Source of the DNA: Membranipora membranacea
Taxonomy: Eukaryota > Bryozoa > Gymnolaemata > Cheilostomatida > Membraniporidae
Reading direction: 5' to 3'
Length of the DNA: 64,000 nt
Assembly: GCA_914767715.1 (NCBI GenBank)
Contig: OU612067.1
Location: 31,966,162 to 32,030,161, forward strand
The notes beneath the pieces were generated by a model that had not been told where the DNA came from, ran no database searches, and was given only the letters and a program-made list of their open reading frames with translations. Position 1 is the stretch's first letter; the number at the start of each line of letters is the position of its first letter. The translations under genes were made by a program, and so were the position numbers. This document shows positions 43,936 to 56,947 of the stretch, one piece after another.

Positions 43936-44870
43936 CAAAGGCTGAAATCAAACTAGAGGAGTTTTAATTGTTGTGATTAGCTCAATAAGAAAAAAATCAA
44001 GCAGTCTTTTGAGTATTCCATATTATCTCAGATCTTAAATACTAAGTTATAATCCCCAATTGCACATTTTCTGAAACTCTAACAGAATCCCCACAACTCT
44101 CACCCTTACAATGAATACAAAAGTCACAAAAAGGGGGAGGAGACAAAAAAGTGATGGTATAAATAGATAATGCAAAGCTTAGCGAAAATTGAAGCTTTGG
44201 TCTATTTTACGCATACAATATATCTCACCGAAATATTTATATTTGATTGCACTCAGGACTGAGATTGTCTTGAAGTACTCAGATGCACCCATGTAATGAT
44301 GAGGCAGCATACTCCTGGCAGCTTGCCTGAGAGGACATTGCCTCTACGCATGTGTTAAAGCATCTCACTCACTAATTCATGCCATTCTATACCGACACAT
44401 ATAAATATGTTATCCATATAAATCATTACCTGGTGTGTTTCATCTTATTTCATCACAAGACGAATCATTGCATAAAGGGTGTGGAAGAACCGCGTCGCTA
44501 ATGTAGGAGAGGAATAAGAATTGAGACATCCTTGGAGAGTTGAGCACAACACATAACTCTTGTTTGCATAAGAATCTCAGTGGGACAAAAACAAAACTCA
44601 AGTGACGACAAGATTTCTATTTATAGATTTTTTGTTTTGCTTGTCAGCAGTGCACAAGCTGTGCTTGGAGAATCATTATACTTTTGGTCGCTGTTATCCC
44701 GCTCACCAAAGCACTCTAAGTGTAAACAGATATAGTTGTGTGAATCTAGAAAAAGAGATTCTACAGAGAGAAATGTAAGGTTTATCTTATGGAGAGAAGG
44801 AGCTTCGACTATATCTGAAGATAGTCAGAGCGATATAACGTATTGTACTCCCAAGCAGGATATAGGAGAG

Positions 44871-47800
44871 ATGGCACATGATGATGGACTAAGTAACAGC
44901 TCAATGAGCCCTGAGGAGCTGGAGACTGAACTAAAACTGGAGCTTCCTTATTTGGTCGTGTCATTCATCCTCTTCACTACTCTCTTTGCTGTTGGATTTT
45001 TTGGAAACACTTTAGTGATTTACGTTGTATTTAAGTCTCCGAAGATGAGGACTTTGACTAACTTCTATTTGGTCAGTTTAGCCTGTGCAGATTGTCTGGT
45101 ACTATCTGGTGGGGCGCTTCCAGCTATACCCGAGTTATTCTTCTATAAGGAGCAGTGGCTATATGGCAATGCAATGTGCTCTGTGTTTGTCTTCATGCAG
45201 TACTTGGGAATAAACGCCTCATCTCTTAGTATCACCGCATTTACTATAGAGAGATATATCGGGATTTGTCATTCCATGAAAGCGCAAATCATCTGCACCG
45301 CAAAACGAGCGAAAGCGATCATAGCCTCTCTTTGGATATTCAGTATCCTATACAATGCCTGCTGGTTTTATCTCGCAACCACAGTGACTCAAACACTGCC
45401 AAATAACAAGACAATACAGACCTGCACTTTCCGGATAAGCCGTGAGCAGTATCGAGCGATCTATATGGTGGATCTACTCTTGTTTTACATCATACCGCTT
45501 GTGCTGACTTGTGTTTTATATACTTTGATTGGTTTGACTCTGAGGAAGAGCACAAACGATATGAAAAAGCCTATAAATAACAAACAGAACGAGAAACCTA
45601 CCATCCTACGTCTGATCACAGACAAGTCTATAAATAAAGACTTTCAGCAGAGCTTCATGGGTGACAGGAAGGATTTACTCAAACGCATGGAGAACGCCAG
45701 GTTACAGGTAAGGTGGTTATACTCTAGATGAGGAAATATAAGCTGGTGTTCAGTTTAGCTTAGGGGTGACTTAACGTTAGCTGGCACTATATTTTGATAA
45801 ACTGAAATGCAAATTGGTCAAATTTTCCTCCTGCGAACACTTTACTCCTCTTTAGTAGTATATATTGTTTATTGGCCAACAGGGGTCCGAAAATATGTAA
45901 GTTTTGAAAGATTCTCTTTAATGCAAAATACATAAAGTAGTTAGAACTGTGTTTGGTTAACACAGCCAGATTTTCTGCAAACAAAACTTACAGCATACAG
46001 ATGGATTATTTGTGAGCTTGCTATCAAAAATCTTTGCAATACCCAACAGTAAAAGTATATTCATATGCAACGCTGTATTGTGACCATTGCCTCACACCCG
46101 AGGGATTGAAAGCTTTATTTGCCTAGAATAGCAGTATGACAAATCTGATTTCAATCTGCAAATGTAACAACCTAAGTTTGTTCTAAGATTGCCTCAGAAG
46201 CGGAAACTCCCACACACACTGATCCCCATATTGAACTTTGTATCCCCTATTACAGTTAAATCCGTTGTGTAAATATCAATCCCATAATGCAACTAAAGCC
46301 ATAAATTCTCAGGGAGTTTAGATACAGGAAATTGCATTCTGGGATACTTATTGGAATGACCTACATCAAAATCTAAATAAACCTGTCACAAAAGATCACT
46401 CTGAAAGGTTCTGGGAGTAATCACATTTAATCGTGTTGCCTAGGCCCTACATCTTAATATTTTGCTGGTAAAACTAAGAAATCAATCAGCATGGTATCAA
46501 TTTGGTCCATTACATAGACATCTAACAAGATTGACATTTAAATGGAAGCGAAGATCATTAAAACTATGCTCTTTATTAAGCTGTATGTCTCGATATTCGA
46601 TAATGGTTTGGTTGACTGGGAGTTATCTATTATTTATTCTTCTTAGCTGTTGCCATGTCAAGGCGTCACTATATCTTTTCTTATTTTGGGAAGAAACACT
46701 AGCCGTTATTTCATTTCAAGTCATAGCCACATTTATAAGCAGCCAAAAACAAATAAATTGATAATAATACAATCTGATAGTTTTGTTTCATGTTAACTCA
46801 AACAACCCCCTCCGACGACAAGACAAGGAGAACCCCCATCATGGGTGATATTATGCAGAAAAAAGTGTGATTTATTCATGTTGGGACCATCTGGTTAGTG
46901 AAGCACCAACCATTGATCATTGCTACAAATTCATTCTAAAGTGATGGCGATGTGATGTGATCATGATTTATACAGACAGTGTCATTGTCATCTGCGTAGC
47001 AAAACACGATCCAAATAAAGTGAGCATGTAAGCAAATCATAAGTTAGAAAAATAGAGAATATTGGGGGGCGGCTGGCAACAAAGTGGACCCGGCCACTCC
47101 ACGAGCACCTGGTACAACTTATTTACCCCAAAAACAAAATCTGAGCTGGGTTTCCAACAGTCATAGACAAGATTCTCTTACATTATTCTGCATGTTCTTG
47201 AGCGTCAAAGCTCAAGAGCATCCTCGTTTGAAAGGTGATCATCTCTATATAAACTAAGGGTGAAATATCAGCATAGATTATCACACTATAATGCTTAGAA
47301 TGGGGGTGCAATAAAACTACAGATCAAGAATTAAATAATTTGTGGCAACCTTCCATCATGCATGAATCAACTAAATGTGGCAAAACCCAGGAAACTAATC
47401 TTTTGGTGCAATAAAGGAATCAGTTTTCATCTTGTACAGCTCACGGTATTTATAGGATGCTGGTACCAGGCTTGAACAAAAACACAATTCTGAAATATCA
47501 TGTTACTTTGACCTAATAAAGAGCTAAATGAGTGATGCTAGCTGATGACACATGCAAGCTACCACAGTAGAAGTTGACTGTAGTGGTTTAATTTGTTAGG
47601 GTTTTGAGTTCCTTGCTAATCCTTATCCCGGCTTTCTTTATTAGGCATAAACAGTCTTGTTTTAGGATAGGTAAGGTTTAGACAATTATTACGCTGAATC
47701 CTATCTACTTCTCTTTGTTCCAGGTTGTTAAGATGTTGATAGTGGTAGCGACGTTGTTTGCAGTATTGTGGCTACCTTACAGAGCCTGGGTTGTATACAA

Positions 47801-48953
47801 CTCCTTCGCTGCCAGCGATAAGCGATTCTACAATGACTGGTACTTCCTTGCTGCAAGAAGCTTTGTATTCTTAAACAACGCCATCAATCCTATTTTATAC
47901 AGGTAAGTAAGAGAAAAGAAAGGCTCGGTCTTAATGAATGTTTTTGATCCTGACTTACATGTTTTGGTAGCATTAATAGTGATATTCTTTTTTTTCAGTT
48001 TGCAGCGTTTTGGCCGATCACAATAAAAACTTTTGGTAATTTTGTAATCTTGAAGTCTATTGTGTGTCTGTAGCCTGCCTTGACAAGCTTCCTTCCCAGC
48101 AACAAAGCAGGATTGGGTCACTGGCATACTTTATGATTATAACCCTCTGCATTCATTGAAATGTGACCTGAACATATATTCTCTAGGAATTCCTGTGATA
48201 TGCAGTCTTTTGTTTTTTGTTGTGTGAAATTACTGCAAAGGGGTCAAGATTACGGGATGAGCTCTAGCTCTACCCCTGATTCAGAAATTAATCTCCTAGC
48301 TTCTATCTATCTATCTATCTATCTACCTATCTATCTATCTCTGCTGCAATCATCACGGTGCTTATCTAATGAAGCCTAAATACATCATTACAGAGAAAAG
48401 TGGATTGATCCATTTTTATTCTATTTCCTTCTAACAGCTCTTTCAAACCTGTCAAGATGGCAGAATTGCCACTAGACAGAGAAATGAAAATACATAATCA
48501 TGGCAGCAGTGTTGGTTTTAATTATACTTTGTCATGGATCCTTAAATGCCAGCAGATTAGGCCATGATACAGCAAATATTTTAGCTAATGTGATCCCAAA
48601 GGCTATTTTCTTCCGTGTCGAAAAAATGACAAGTTGTTATTATGAGGAAATAAAGCCGTGCCAGTATAATTGAAACCACACATACAATGACAGACAAACA
48701 ACTGTTTTATTGATCCTTACTTCTAGTCTTATCACTATTATGTTCTTACAGCGCGATGTCAAAGAAGTTCCGGAAAGCCTTTATCTTGCTCACATGCATT
48801 GGAAGGTTTGTGAAGTCAGACCCCGCCCTGCAGAGAAACAACACTCTGACATCCACTATGAATCATAGAGCAATTACTAGGTCAAGAAATGTCAGAATTA
48901 CACAAACAGCAAGGCTTCCAGTTGAAGAGAGCCCTCCACCAACTAATGTCTAA
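44871..48953 (+). CDS. TRHR: Thyrotropin-releasing-hormone-receptor-like GPCR
   Basis: A class A neuropeptide receptor of the TRH-receptor clade, expected to couple to Gq at the plasma membrane. Three exons: 44871-45707, 47724-47902 and 48752-48953, giving 405 residues. Hallmarks: TM1 GNTLVIYVV, MRTLTNFYLVSLACAD in TM2, YLGINASSLSITAFTIERYI in TM3 (the segment most typical of TRH receptors), KAQIICTAKRAKAI in loop 2, VLWLPYRAWVVYNSF in TM6 and FLNNAINPILYSAMSKKFRK through TM7 into helix 8. An N-glycosylation site (NSS) is near the N-terminus. The frame is open upstream to 44736, but the only ATG is at 44871, after a stretch that reads GE then MAHDDG. AATAAA is at 49148. Orthology to vertebrate TRHR is inferred from these blocks. 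Confidence 0.93.
48302..48341. repeat. (TCTA)n microsatellite
   Basis: Ten copies of TCTA with one interruption (TACC), in intron 2 of the TRH-receptor-like gene. Confidence 0.95.
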
Positions 48954-51004
48954 TAATATAGTCTACAGATTTTTGAAGTTGCCCTCTAATTTTTGTATGG
49001 AAGGACAACTACGTGAAGTTAAATGTGTCATGTATACTACCGCAGCATTTTCATGTAAATACTGATATTGTCTTTTAGCTCTTATGACCAAGTATAGATG
49101 CAATGCGCTGGTTGCATTGCACTTTGGTTATTATTTAATTTTGAGATAATAAATTGTCTTTGATGCTGAGACTGACTGCGATCAGTAAAAAATCGTTAAA
49201 GAAACCACAAATAATGGGTATTTACTGTAGTGTGAAAAATACTTTCTTGTTGGTCAGTCAGTCATACAGACGCTGGTGTTTTTTGGATTTATGTTTCTTA
49301 TGTTTCAGCTTCGTTTTGAATAATAATTCGTTGATATAAACAGTAGCCTTGTCACGCTGTCACGGTTTTTGGTTTTTTTTATCAAAAACAAAAAAATCCC
49401 AAACACCGTGGACACCAAGGATGTAATAATCAGAACATATACAGTTTTGAGCTGACAACTTTGATTCTGGGCAGCTAAGCAATAATGAGCTTTAGCTGAT
49501 TTTCAATTCACTCTCTAATAATATTTGCAGGTAAATACTCAGACGTCTATTTCAACCCTTCCTACATTTGTTACCTTACTATCTAGTCCCAAGTTGCTTG
49601 ATTTCTACAAGGCCAAGCAACACATTTCTTCCCATGTTGTATAACGAGCAGCAGCCTGGGGACCCAATGAGCCCTTCCCCTTTGTATACTAAACCTGCAT
49701 TACCACTGCAGATTTTCCGTCTCATTTTGTGGTCAGATTCTTTTACTTTTATCTCAGCTATAATGGTTGCTACAATCGCCATCCCAAACGCAATTAAGGG
49801 CTGGCTGTGTAATTTGGAGCAAATTGGAAGTCTGATGTTATGTGAAAAGTCCTATGTGAAAATCTGACGGTGAAATATGTCTGAAAGATCTGCAGTGTAA
49901 ATGCAATATAGCACAATTTTGTATTATGACTGCTCTTAATAATAAGCTGCAAAGTAACTAGCGCACTACCCCTGTCCATCAGGTTAATGCGGAGTTGTCC
50001 ATAACCAGGGAGTTTGTCTCCCCCTATACTGCCCTCTGAAGCGCAGAATGTTAACGAGTTAAACCAGTAAACCACGACTGGCGGTTCGTAAACTGTAACT
50101 GACCTTCATCCCTGAGCAGAATTTCTCGCCACATTATAAATACTCCTCTGTTCTTTCAAAGCTTTATGGATATCTGATCATCCTCTTGCAAAGGAGCGAC
50201 ATCTAATATAGGTATTCTTCCTAAATCAATCACTGAATGATCTGCAAATGAATGTTTGAAGGGCCAAATATATAAAGTGATTTGTGTGAAGCTATAGCAG
50301 TATTTAGCACTAACTTTCAACCCATCCAAATTGAATTGATTCTGCTTGTCATTTCATCTCCGTGTCATCTCCCATTTTTTCATCGCAATTTTAAGATAAA
50401 TTTGCTTTGATGAAACGGAGGTGGAGGGGGACTGTGTTTGCTCTCATGTTGCCATCGATTTAATTGTCCGAAATGTAAAATTATCATACAATAAAATGTG
50501 AGGGGGGGGGGTTTCCCCTTCACTGAACAAAGTTTTTGTAAAGCTTCATCGAGATCAATTTTAAACTCTGGTACAGCTTCAATAATATACATGTATCAAT
50601 ATCAACATTTATTTGATAAACAACCTTGATATAGATATATGGATTAACGTTAAGATGGAAGTGTTCTCTGAGTAATCAATATCTTATATAGCTGGCTTAG
50701 TAGTTGTCAATTGGTTGTACAAACAGTTTTGCACATATCCAATTGCATCAAGTGCTTCAATTAATGCTAACAATTAAATCAATATGGCCTATTCTAGCCA
50801 AAGTGTTTAAAAAAATATACCAAGGTCTAAACTAACATTGCAATAAAGCATAAAGCATCAAGCATAAAGCATAATGGTTTAGTATTTGATGACCAATAGG
50901 CGACCTAACAGGCCTTGAGCCGATATCGTCACATTGCATTGGGTAGTCGACGGAGGATTGTTGATCTAACCACCTTCTCTACAGTCAGAAGGTGTATTAC
51001 TACA
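48954..51004. other. Intergenic: TRHR-like 3' UTR to sulfotransferase 1 promoter
   Basis: Poly(A) signal AATAAA at 49148 ends the upstream gene. A G9-10 run near 50500 and a few unsupported open frames are all that was seen. Confidence 0.55.
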
Positions 51005-54000
51005 ATGCTCCGTGACCTTCTAAGCAAACCAGTGAATAAGCTCGTTCTTCTGGTAATATTAGTGGTAATCTGTATTGTTTATTTTGAGCCTCAGCAACAA
51101 AAGTTATCAAGACTGAAGCCAGTCGGTCAGCAAGCAGCGACTGAGGTATGTATTAGAAGCTTCTCAATATCCTCTAAGCTTTGAATACTGAGATTAGTAC
51201 AATTTGGCTCTAGTGGTCCTAGTGTCTGTTTCGCTGCGGAGTTTTAAAGTGATCATAATCTAGATAGCTGATTAAGGAGTTGCTTCTCAGATATCATATG
51301 ATATGTAGGCAGGAGGGGGGCAGAGGGAGAGAAGCTCAAACGAATGGGTTGAAGGCCCTATGAGGCCTTCCACAGTTGAGGTTGAATATGGATATGTGTA
51401 TGCAAAGCAGATAAGCTTGATGTAAAATCTCAACTGACCTAGATACAGTGATCTAATGCCTCCAAGGACACTTATGGATCTAGTTCTAAATCACAATACC
51501 AGCGATACAATGATTTCATATTTCATAAGGCAGATAAGTTGCAGTTTAAACAAGACAAATTTATGGTGAATAAAATCTTAGTTCCATTTTCATCATCTAG
51601 TTGCAACAAATTTGAGATGAATTTGGTCCACGCCATCAATCTACCAAGAACGACGATCAGATTTCGTTTCTTTTGATGCAATTAATAAATTACAAAAAGC
51701 AGCAAACTATCACAGAGTAAGGATATTATCCTTACTCTGTGAAACTATCAAAATAGGTCGCCAAAACATCTCACAGACATTTGATTATTGCAGAGGTTAA
51801 CCACACAAGTAAAACATCGTCAGCAGCATACAAAGTATGTTCCAGGGCCTTCAGCACAGCCTGCTGTAGATCGGGACGACCTTGATCTTTCCGACAGATA
51901 CTTGAAGGCTAAGCTTGCCGGTCAAAGTCCGCGTCGCAGACCTGCTGTTTATGTTGCCCGTGGTGTACCAAGAGGCAGAGCCACAACACATCCTGACTGT
52001 TCTGCTGGAGGGGTAAACACTACACGTCTACACCCTGATTATGACCCTCTCCTAGCTTCACAGAAAAGAGTCAAGGCTATAAAAGAGCTCTGCACTACGC
52101 CACGGTACTATAAAACACGGTAAGCTGCGAGACCATCCTTACTAAAACATCAAACTGGTGCTTTGAGGTATGGCCACTCTAATAGAAATAGAATAGAAAT
52201 TATTCCAATATTTCTTAATTTGGGCCAATAAACATTCATCATCTATGAACACATTTTTGACATTAACAGAGCTTCGATATTTAGCTCCTATGATTTCATA
52301 ATTTGTAATCGCAACTGGTTATCCTCATCCGCGATGACATGAGGCACTTTATCAGGAAAATGAAAAGAAAATACAAACTCACACCTAGCGATCACATGTC
52401 TCCTTGAGTACTGACATTATCTCCTGGTCCTATTAGATATCCATCGGTTGTCTAGGATCGGATAATAATATTTCATGAAAGATCTGCTACAATCATACAC
52501 AGCTGACACACTAACATTGTGTTTCGTTGATTTATAGACAATTGAATGGAGGCTTAAGTCTCGTATCCAGCGATGAGAAAACATTGACATACTGTCCTAT
52601 ACCCAAATCTGGATGGTCCACCTGGAAGCACCTGTTTTTCCGACAGCAAGGAAAAGACTATTTGACAAGAGACAAATATCAGTAAGTAAACTCTACCCTG
52701 CGCTGTCACTTGACCTTGACGCTATAATTTGGGTGAACAATACAGGCTCTACTCTTTGCATTGTAACATTTCTAACACGATGATACTCCAATATCTTATA
52801 TCTCATATTATGAGGAATGTCCTTGGCGTCAACTCAAGCCCCTTCTCTTTTCTACTGACCCTAGATATTATCTGGATGTTTTTTGGCTGAGCTGCATCAG
52901 GTGGTCTTGGATAATGACTCTACGGCTCTAGTGGCTCTTTGGGTGTATTCAATTAATATGCAAAAGAAGTAAAATGCGAGATTTGGGAACCCATAGCTAT
53001 CCACAGCCAATAAGAACGATAGCTGCACACAATAAAAACGTCGTAGCTGTTATACCCATGTTTTGCTGTTGCCTCCCTTGTAAGTTGATCCTGATCCCGC
53101 TTACGGTAATAATACATCAATATTCTCATCTTCATAGTAATGGTTGGAACAGCTGGTGGAGCAAAATAGGATTGGCAGTAACAAAAAACACAGATCTACC
53201 TCATACAATGAACAGAATGGTTTTTGTCAGGTGAGCTCCACTTTCATCCATTTTAATCTTCTCTTCACATCTCAAACTATTGGCTGAGCTCAGATTTGCG
53301 TCTCGGCCTAGTGAATTATATCAGAAAACATCTCGAGCTTTTAGCTGGAATAGAAAAAAAAGGTAACATCGTAACCCAATCACTCCATTAATGTTTGATA
53401 CATGATTGGCTCCTCTAGTTTTTCATCACATTTATGGCTAGGAGATGGACCAACAACCTTGTATGTAACATTCCCCCAATGTGACTCAAACTTTCAGCCT
53501 CTGCGTCAAACATCAGCATCGGTTTCTCCACCACCAGAACAAACAAGCAAGCCCACCATTCACAAGCTCTCTTTCCCGCCGCATTAACCTCTACAATTCA
53601 TAGTTTGCTGTAGTTGATCATTGTCTAGTTTAGGTTTGACTGCTGCCCATGAATCTATAAATCTAAATCAGTTCCCAAGTTCCATAGAAGTGAAGACTAA
53701 TTTTGAAATTAAGTTTGACGTCATAGTCTGTTAGATAGATCGCTGCTGCCATCAAACCGCCAGGGGAGTATATTTAGGTTTCCTTTCTTTCCAGAAATCC
53801 GTATGATCGGCTAGTATCAGCTTACAAAGACAAAGTGTTGGGGGAGAATGGTAGATATGTGAGTAAAGGTACGCCCTGTCCAACATCCATGTTCAACCGT
53901 CCGCCTGCTCCACTGCTGACCTTCAAACAATTTGTGTCTTGTATAATTCGCCGTGCTAAAATAAAAACAAGAAATTTGATGGATTTTGAGTCAGGCGGCT

Positions 54001-54290
54001 GGAGTGATCAGCATTGGAAGCCTCAGACGATGGTGTGTAACTTTTGTACCTCTGACTTTAATATCATCGGCCACGCTGAGTACATGGTCGAAGATGCTGA
54101 GATGACGTTGCATCGACTCGGGATGAAAAATATGTCAGTGACACAATGTAACAAGTCGTCAGCAAAGAAAGTGAATTACAGTTCGGTGGAGGAATGGTAC
54201 AAAACTTTAGGCGACAATCTACTTAAAGAATTTCAAGAGTTGTACTATCACGATTTTGTTCTACTTGGATATAGTATGACATTCGATTGA
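51005..54290 (+). CDS. Golgi carbohydrate sulfotransferase, CHST8-14 (HNK-1ST) class, paralogue 1
   Basis: These type II Golgi membrane enzymes transfer sulfate from PAPS to GalNAc, GlcA or chondroitin/dermatan. Five exons: 51005-51145, 51794-52119, 52538-52681, 53138-53230 and 53795-54290, giving 399 residues. Residues 12-27 (KLVLLVILVVICIVYF) form the signal anchor after a short cytosolic tail. The stem runs to about 155 and contains YDPLLASQKR. The 5'-phosphosulfate-binding motif is PKSGWSTWK at 178-186, in place of the commoner PKVGCTNWK. The 3'-phosphate-binding motif is RNPYDRLVSAYKDK at 235-248, split by the last intron. Conserved features of the class follow: FKQFV, HWKPQTMVCNFCTSDFNIIG and a C-terminal YYHDFVLLGY. 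The acceptor sugar cannot be predicted. A tandem paralogue begins 5.2 kb downstream. Confidence 0.9.
51704..51750. repeat. Near-perfect hairpin between 9-bp direct repeats
   Basis: AAACTATCA at 51704-51712 and 51742-51750 brackets a palindrome with 16-base perfect arms (TCACAGAGTAAGGATA and its complement, 51710-51742) around one base. It is in intron 1 of sulfotransferase 1. The direct repeats overlap the palindrome's outermost bases, so the exact insert limits are uncertain. Confidence 0.85.
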
Positions 54291-56947
54291 ATAAAAGAAA
54301 TGAAAACTGACCAAATCAAAGTCTCTTCACATGTCTGTAGTAAATCTGCTGCCTCTAAAGACCAGTAAAAGAGGAACAACTCAATATCCTGGCGATCTTT
54401 CATAAATATAAGATTGCAGTGAACAAATTTAATTTCACCGCTCTGTTGTGCTTGTGGAAAAGTGCCAATATTTAGCCTCAAAGAAATAGGGTCAAAAGGT
54501 CCAGGGTGCGCTAGTCTGAGCTCTCCAGACTCTTGACCTGTCCAACAGCCCTGGCTGGAGAATTTGGCATTGGCCTGACTGTGTATTGTTAACAAATTTT
54601 AAATTAAAAATATTACTTGGCATGTAATTGTCAACAGCGAGGTATCGGATATTGAGAGGAGAGGTTGGTGTTGTACCAAACTGGAAGGGGAGATACATAT
54701 TCAGCCTTGATTCCTCTTGTTGATGTGATACACACTACTGCTGAATGTAAGTATGCTATATTTTTATAGATGAAGTGTGTTAGAGTGACAGCAGTTTAGA
54801 ATTAAAGAATTTGTTCTGCGCTTCTGACACAGCAGGTACATACACATGTGGGAACGTATAATGACTTCAAACTATCATTTTAACATGACACACTGTTAAA
54901 ATTTATTGTAAAGGATTTTAGGATAAGTCAGCTGTTTTCTTGCACATTATTTGGTTCCTGCCTCAGCTGGCATGTGCTTCTTTTATTTCAATTAAGACTA
55001 GATTAAGATATTTAAGATGAGATTTAGATTAATTAAGCTTCAATCCCTTTGGTCAAATTAAAAAGTTTTTATCTTCAAGATAAATTATGTATTTTCTAGT
55101 GAATATCTACCTATAGTGTTTTAATGGATAGTTTGTTATGTTGATAGAATTACTTTCAGTCTCATATGTTATGTTATGGTCTTTTAGAACTGGGATTGCT
55201 CATATATACAAACAATAACTGCGAGTGTTTTTTATTGATTTTTGTAAGTATTTGATCATTATGGATGATCATTATAGATAGTTCACACTTGATCTTTCCT
55301 TTTTTGTCATTTACAGTCAAATGAACCACTGAATTGAACAACACACTCGATTGAAAACCTATCGAAATTTGCTATCTATTCATCTAATCACACTGTTTGT
55401 AGATTCAATCTGTGATACAAGTCTCACTGTACTGCAGTTGACTTAAGCGGCAGTGTAAGAAAGCAGGGCCAAATGACCCATTTCCATTTACCTTAGGCAG
55501 CCTCACTTTTTCCAGAGAAAATAAATCCATCATCTATCTCCAATCACGGCAAGACAACATGTTTGATAAAAATTTAATAGCAATGTTACGTTCTCAAGTT
55601 TTGATTGGATTGTATTTATTTTCATTCTATGATGAGTTCGGGTTTTAAAAATTTGTGCTGTTTATATGGCCTTAGCCTTGACAGGCTAACACACAAGCAT
55701 TTGAGTATTGCCCACCATCGATGCAAGTTATTATTCATCAATCATAAACACTAAGCGTTAAATCCTCTACAGACACATTCACGAACCGTTTGAGTTCAGG
55801 CCACCCCATAGAGTAAGGGATAACTCTATGGGCCACCCTTTTGCAAAGCGTACTCCTTGCGATGGGGGGGGAGAGTTGTCTCCTTCTTGCTCATAGTGCC
55901 ACAACTTCTGTTTTGATGATTTTCTTGTTCAATTCTTTCTTTCTGTTTATTTTTTTATTCTGAAATCTGGAATTAGACATGGCTGATATAATTTAAAAAA
56001 TTGAAGGAACAGGAAGATGTGAAAAGTATCTACCAAAATAACACATCCAGTGCACATTGGACAATTTGTTGATGAAGTTTTGTCTGTGAGACACTTATAA
56101 TGTTATCAAATGTTTTCTATAATCTGTCACCAAGACTCATGAGGTATGTTTGGGCCCATTACTGGGTTGAGAAATTGTTGATTTATAAATCCGGAATGAG
56201 CTGGGAATATTTGAGCCAGCGTGCCTCTGAACTGTACAGCACTCATGGCAACAATCTCATGCACACGGTCTCATTTGCCCTCGTTGCATTGATCGGTGAT
56301 GAATATAGCTAATATCCAACAATCGACCGGGAATAAATAGCATATGCGCTTTGCATACTGGTTTTGCCATTCTTCAAAAAAGGGATGAGAACGTTTTACT
56401 AACAATACTTTTATCTATTGAGTTGTCCACTACCGACCCATTCAGCTCATTCCTCTCTACTATATTGCCAGCCTATCTAACATCCCCTACACTTAGTATG
56501 TTGCTGGAGCTTACAAGACCCATTCAGGTGCAGTCTGGGAAAGTTGATGCCTGTAGGGAAGGTAGATGCCTTTGAAAGTGAATGTGTCATAGAGCTGTAA
56601 GATTTGTGTATCCAACAAAAATGTAAATATACTTATTCGAACATGAGACCCATAGATTGACTGATTGATAATCTCTCGCAAAGATACTAAATACTACTTA
56701 GATACAACATACAGTGGTGGCGTACCACTGCACAACACACAGGTCTTCAGCTAGAAACCATGAGTCAAGCGCTGTTTCGAGGCCTTCTCTTGTACAACCT
56801 CCTCATGGCCGGCCCAAGCAGCATGAAGCCCTGTGTGTTGATGAGCATCTCAATCAATCACATCGATCCCTCAGTGCATTTTTGGTAAGTTTCGGTGTTT
56901 TGACATAATTGGTGTGTTTACGCTGTTGCGCAACCAGGGAGGCTGCC
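54291..56947. other. Intergenic, no gene recognised
   Basis: Several short open frames (for example about 70 and 74 codons near 56100-56575) have no family resemblance or splice context. A palindromic insert at 55799-55838 is listed separately. Confidence 0.5.
55799..55838. repeat. 24-bp palindrome between 8-bp direct repeats
   Basis: GGCCACCC at 55799-55806 and 55831-55838 flanks an insert beginning CATAGAGTAAGG and ending AACTCTATG. Its AGAGTAAGG core recalls the hairpin at 51710-51742. Confidence 0.85.

Larger units (their letters stand above)
41360..44870. other. Intergenic interval rich in small palindromes
   Basis: It lies between the divergent JMY/WHAMM-like gene and the TRH-receptor-like gene, so it includes both promoters. 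No exon was recognised. It contains four of the palindromic micro-insertions (41878-41947, 42361-42394, 42614-42656), a G-rich sequence at 42676-42725 shared with 63.8 kb, and a G-poor CA-rich tract at 43734-43935. Confidence 0.55.

Noticed and set aside
44736-44870. Upstream in-frame extension of the TRH-receptor-like protein
   Set aside because: It would begin at a non-ATG codon; the first ATG in the frame is at 44871, which gives a normal-length N-terminus.
54248-54595. 115-codon minus-strand frame downstream of sulfotransferase 1
   Set aside because: It overlaps the sulfotransferase stop region antisense, with no homology or splice context.
55670-55690. TTAGCCTTGACAGGCTAA palindrome as another footprint of the 57-kb element
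   Set aside because: The sequence resembles the termini, but the flanking nonamers (ATATGGCCT and ACACACAAG) do not match, so there is no duplication to support it.
56100-56575. Pair of ~70-codon plus-strand frames
   Set aside because: Composition and length are as expected by chance; no family motif, no splice sites linking them.
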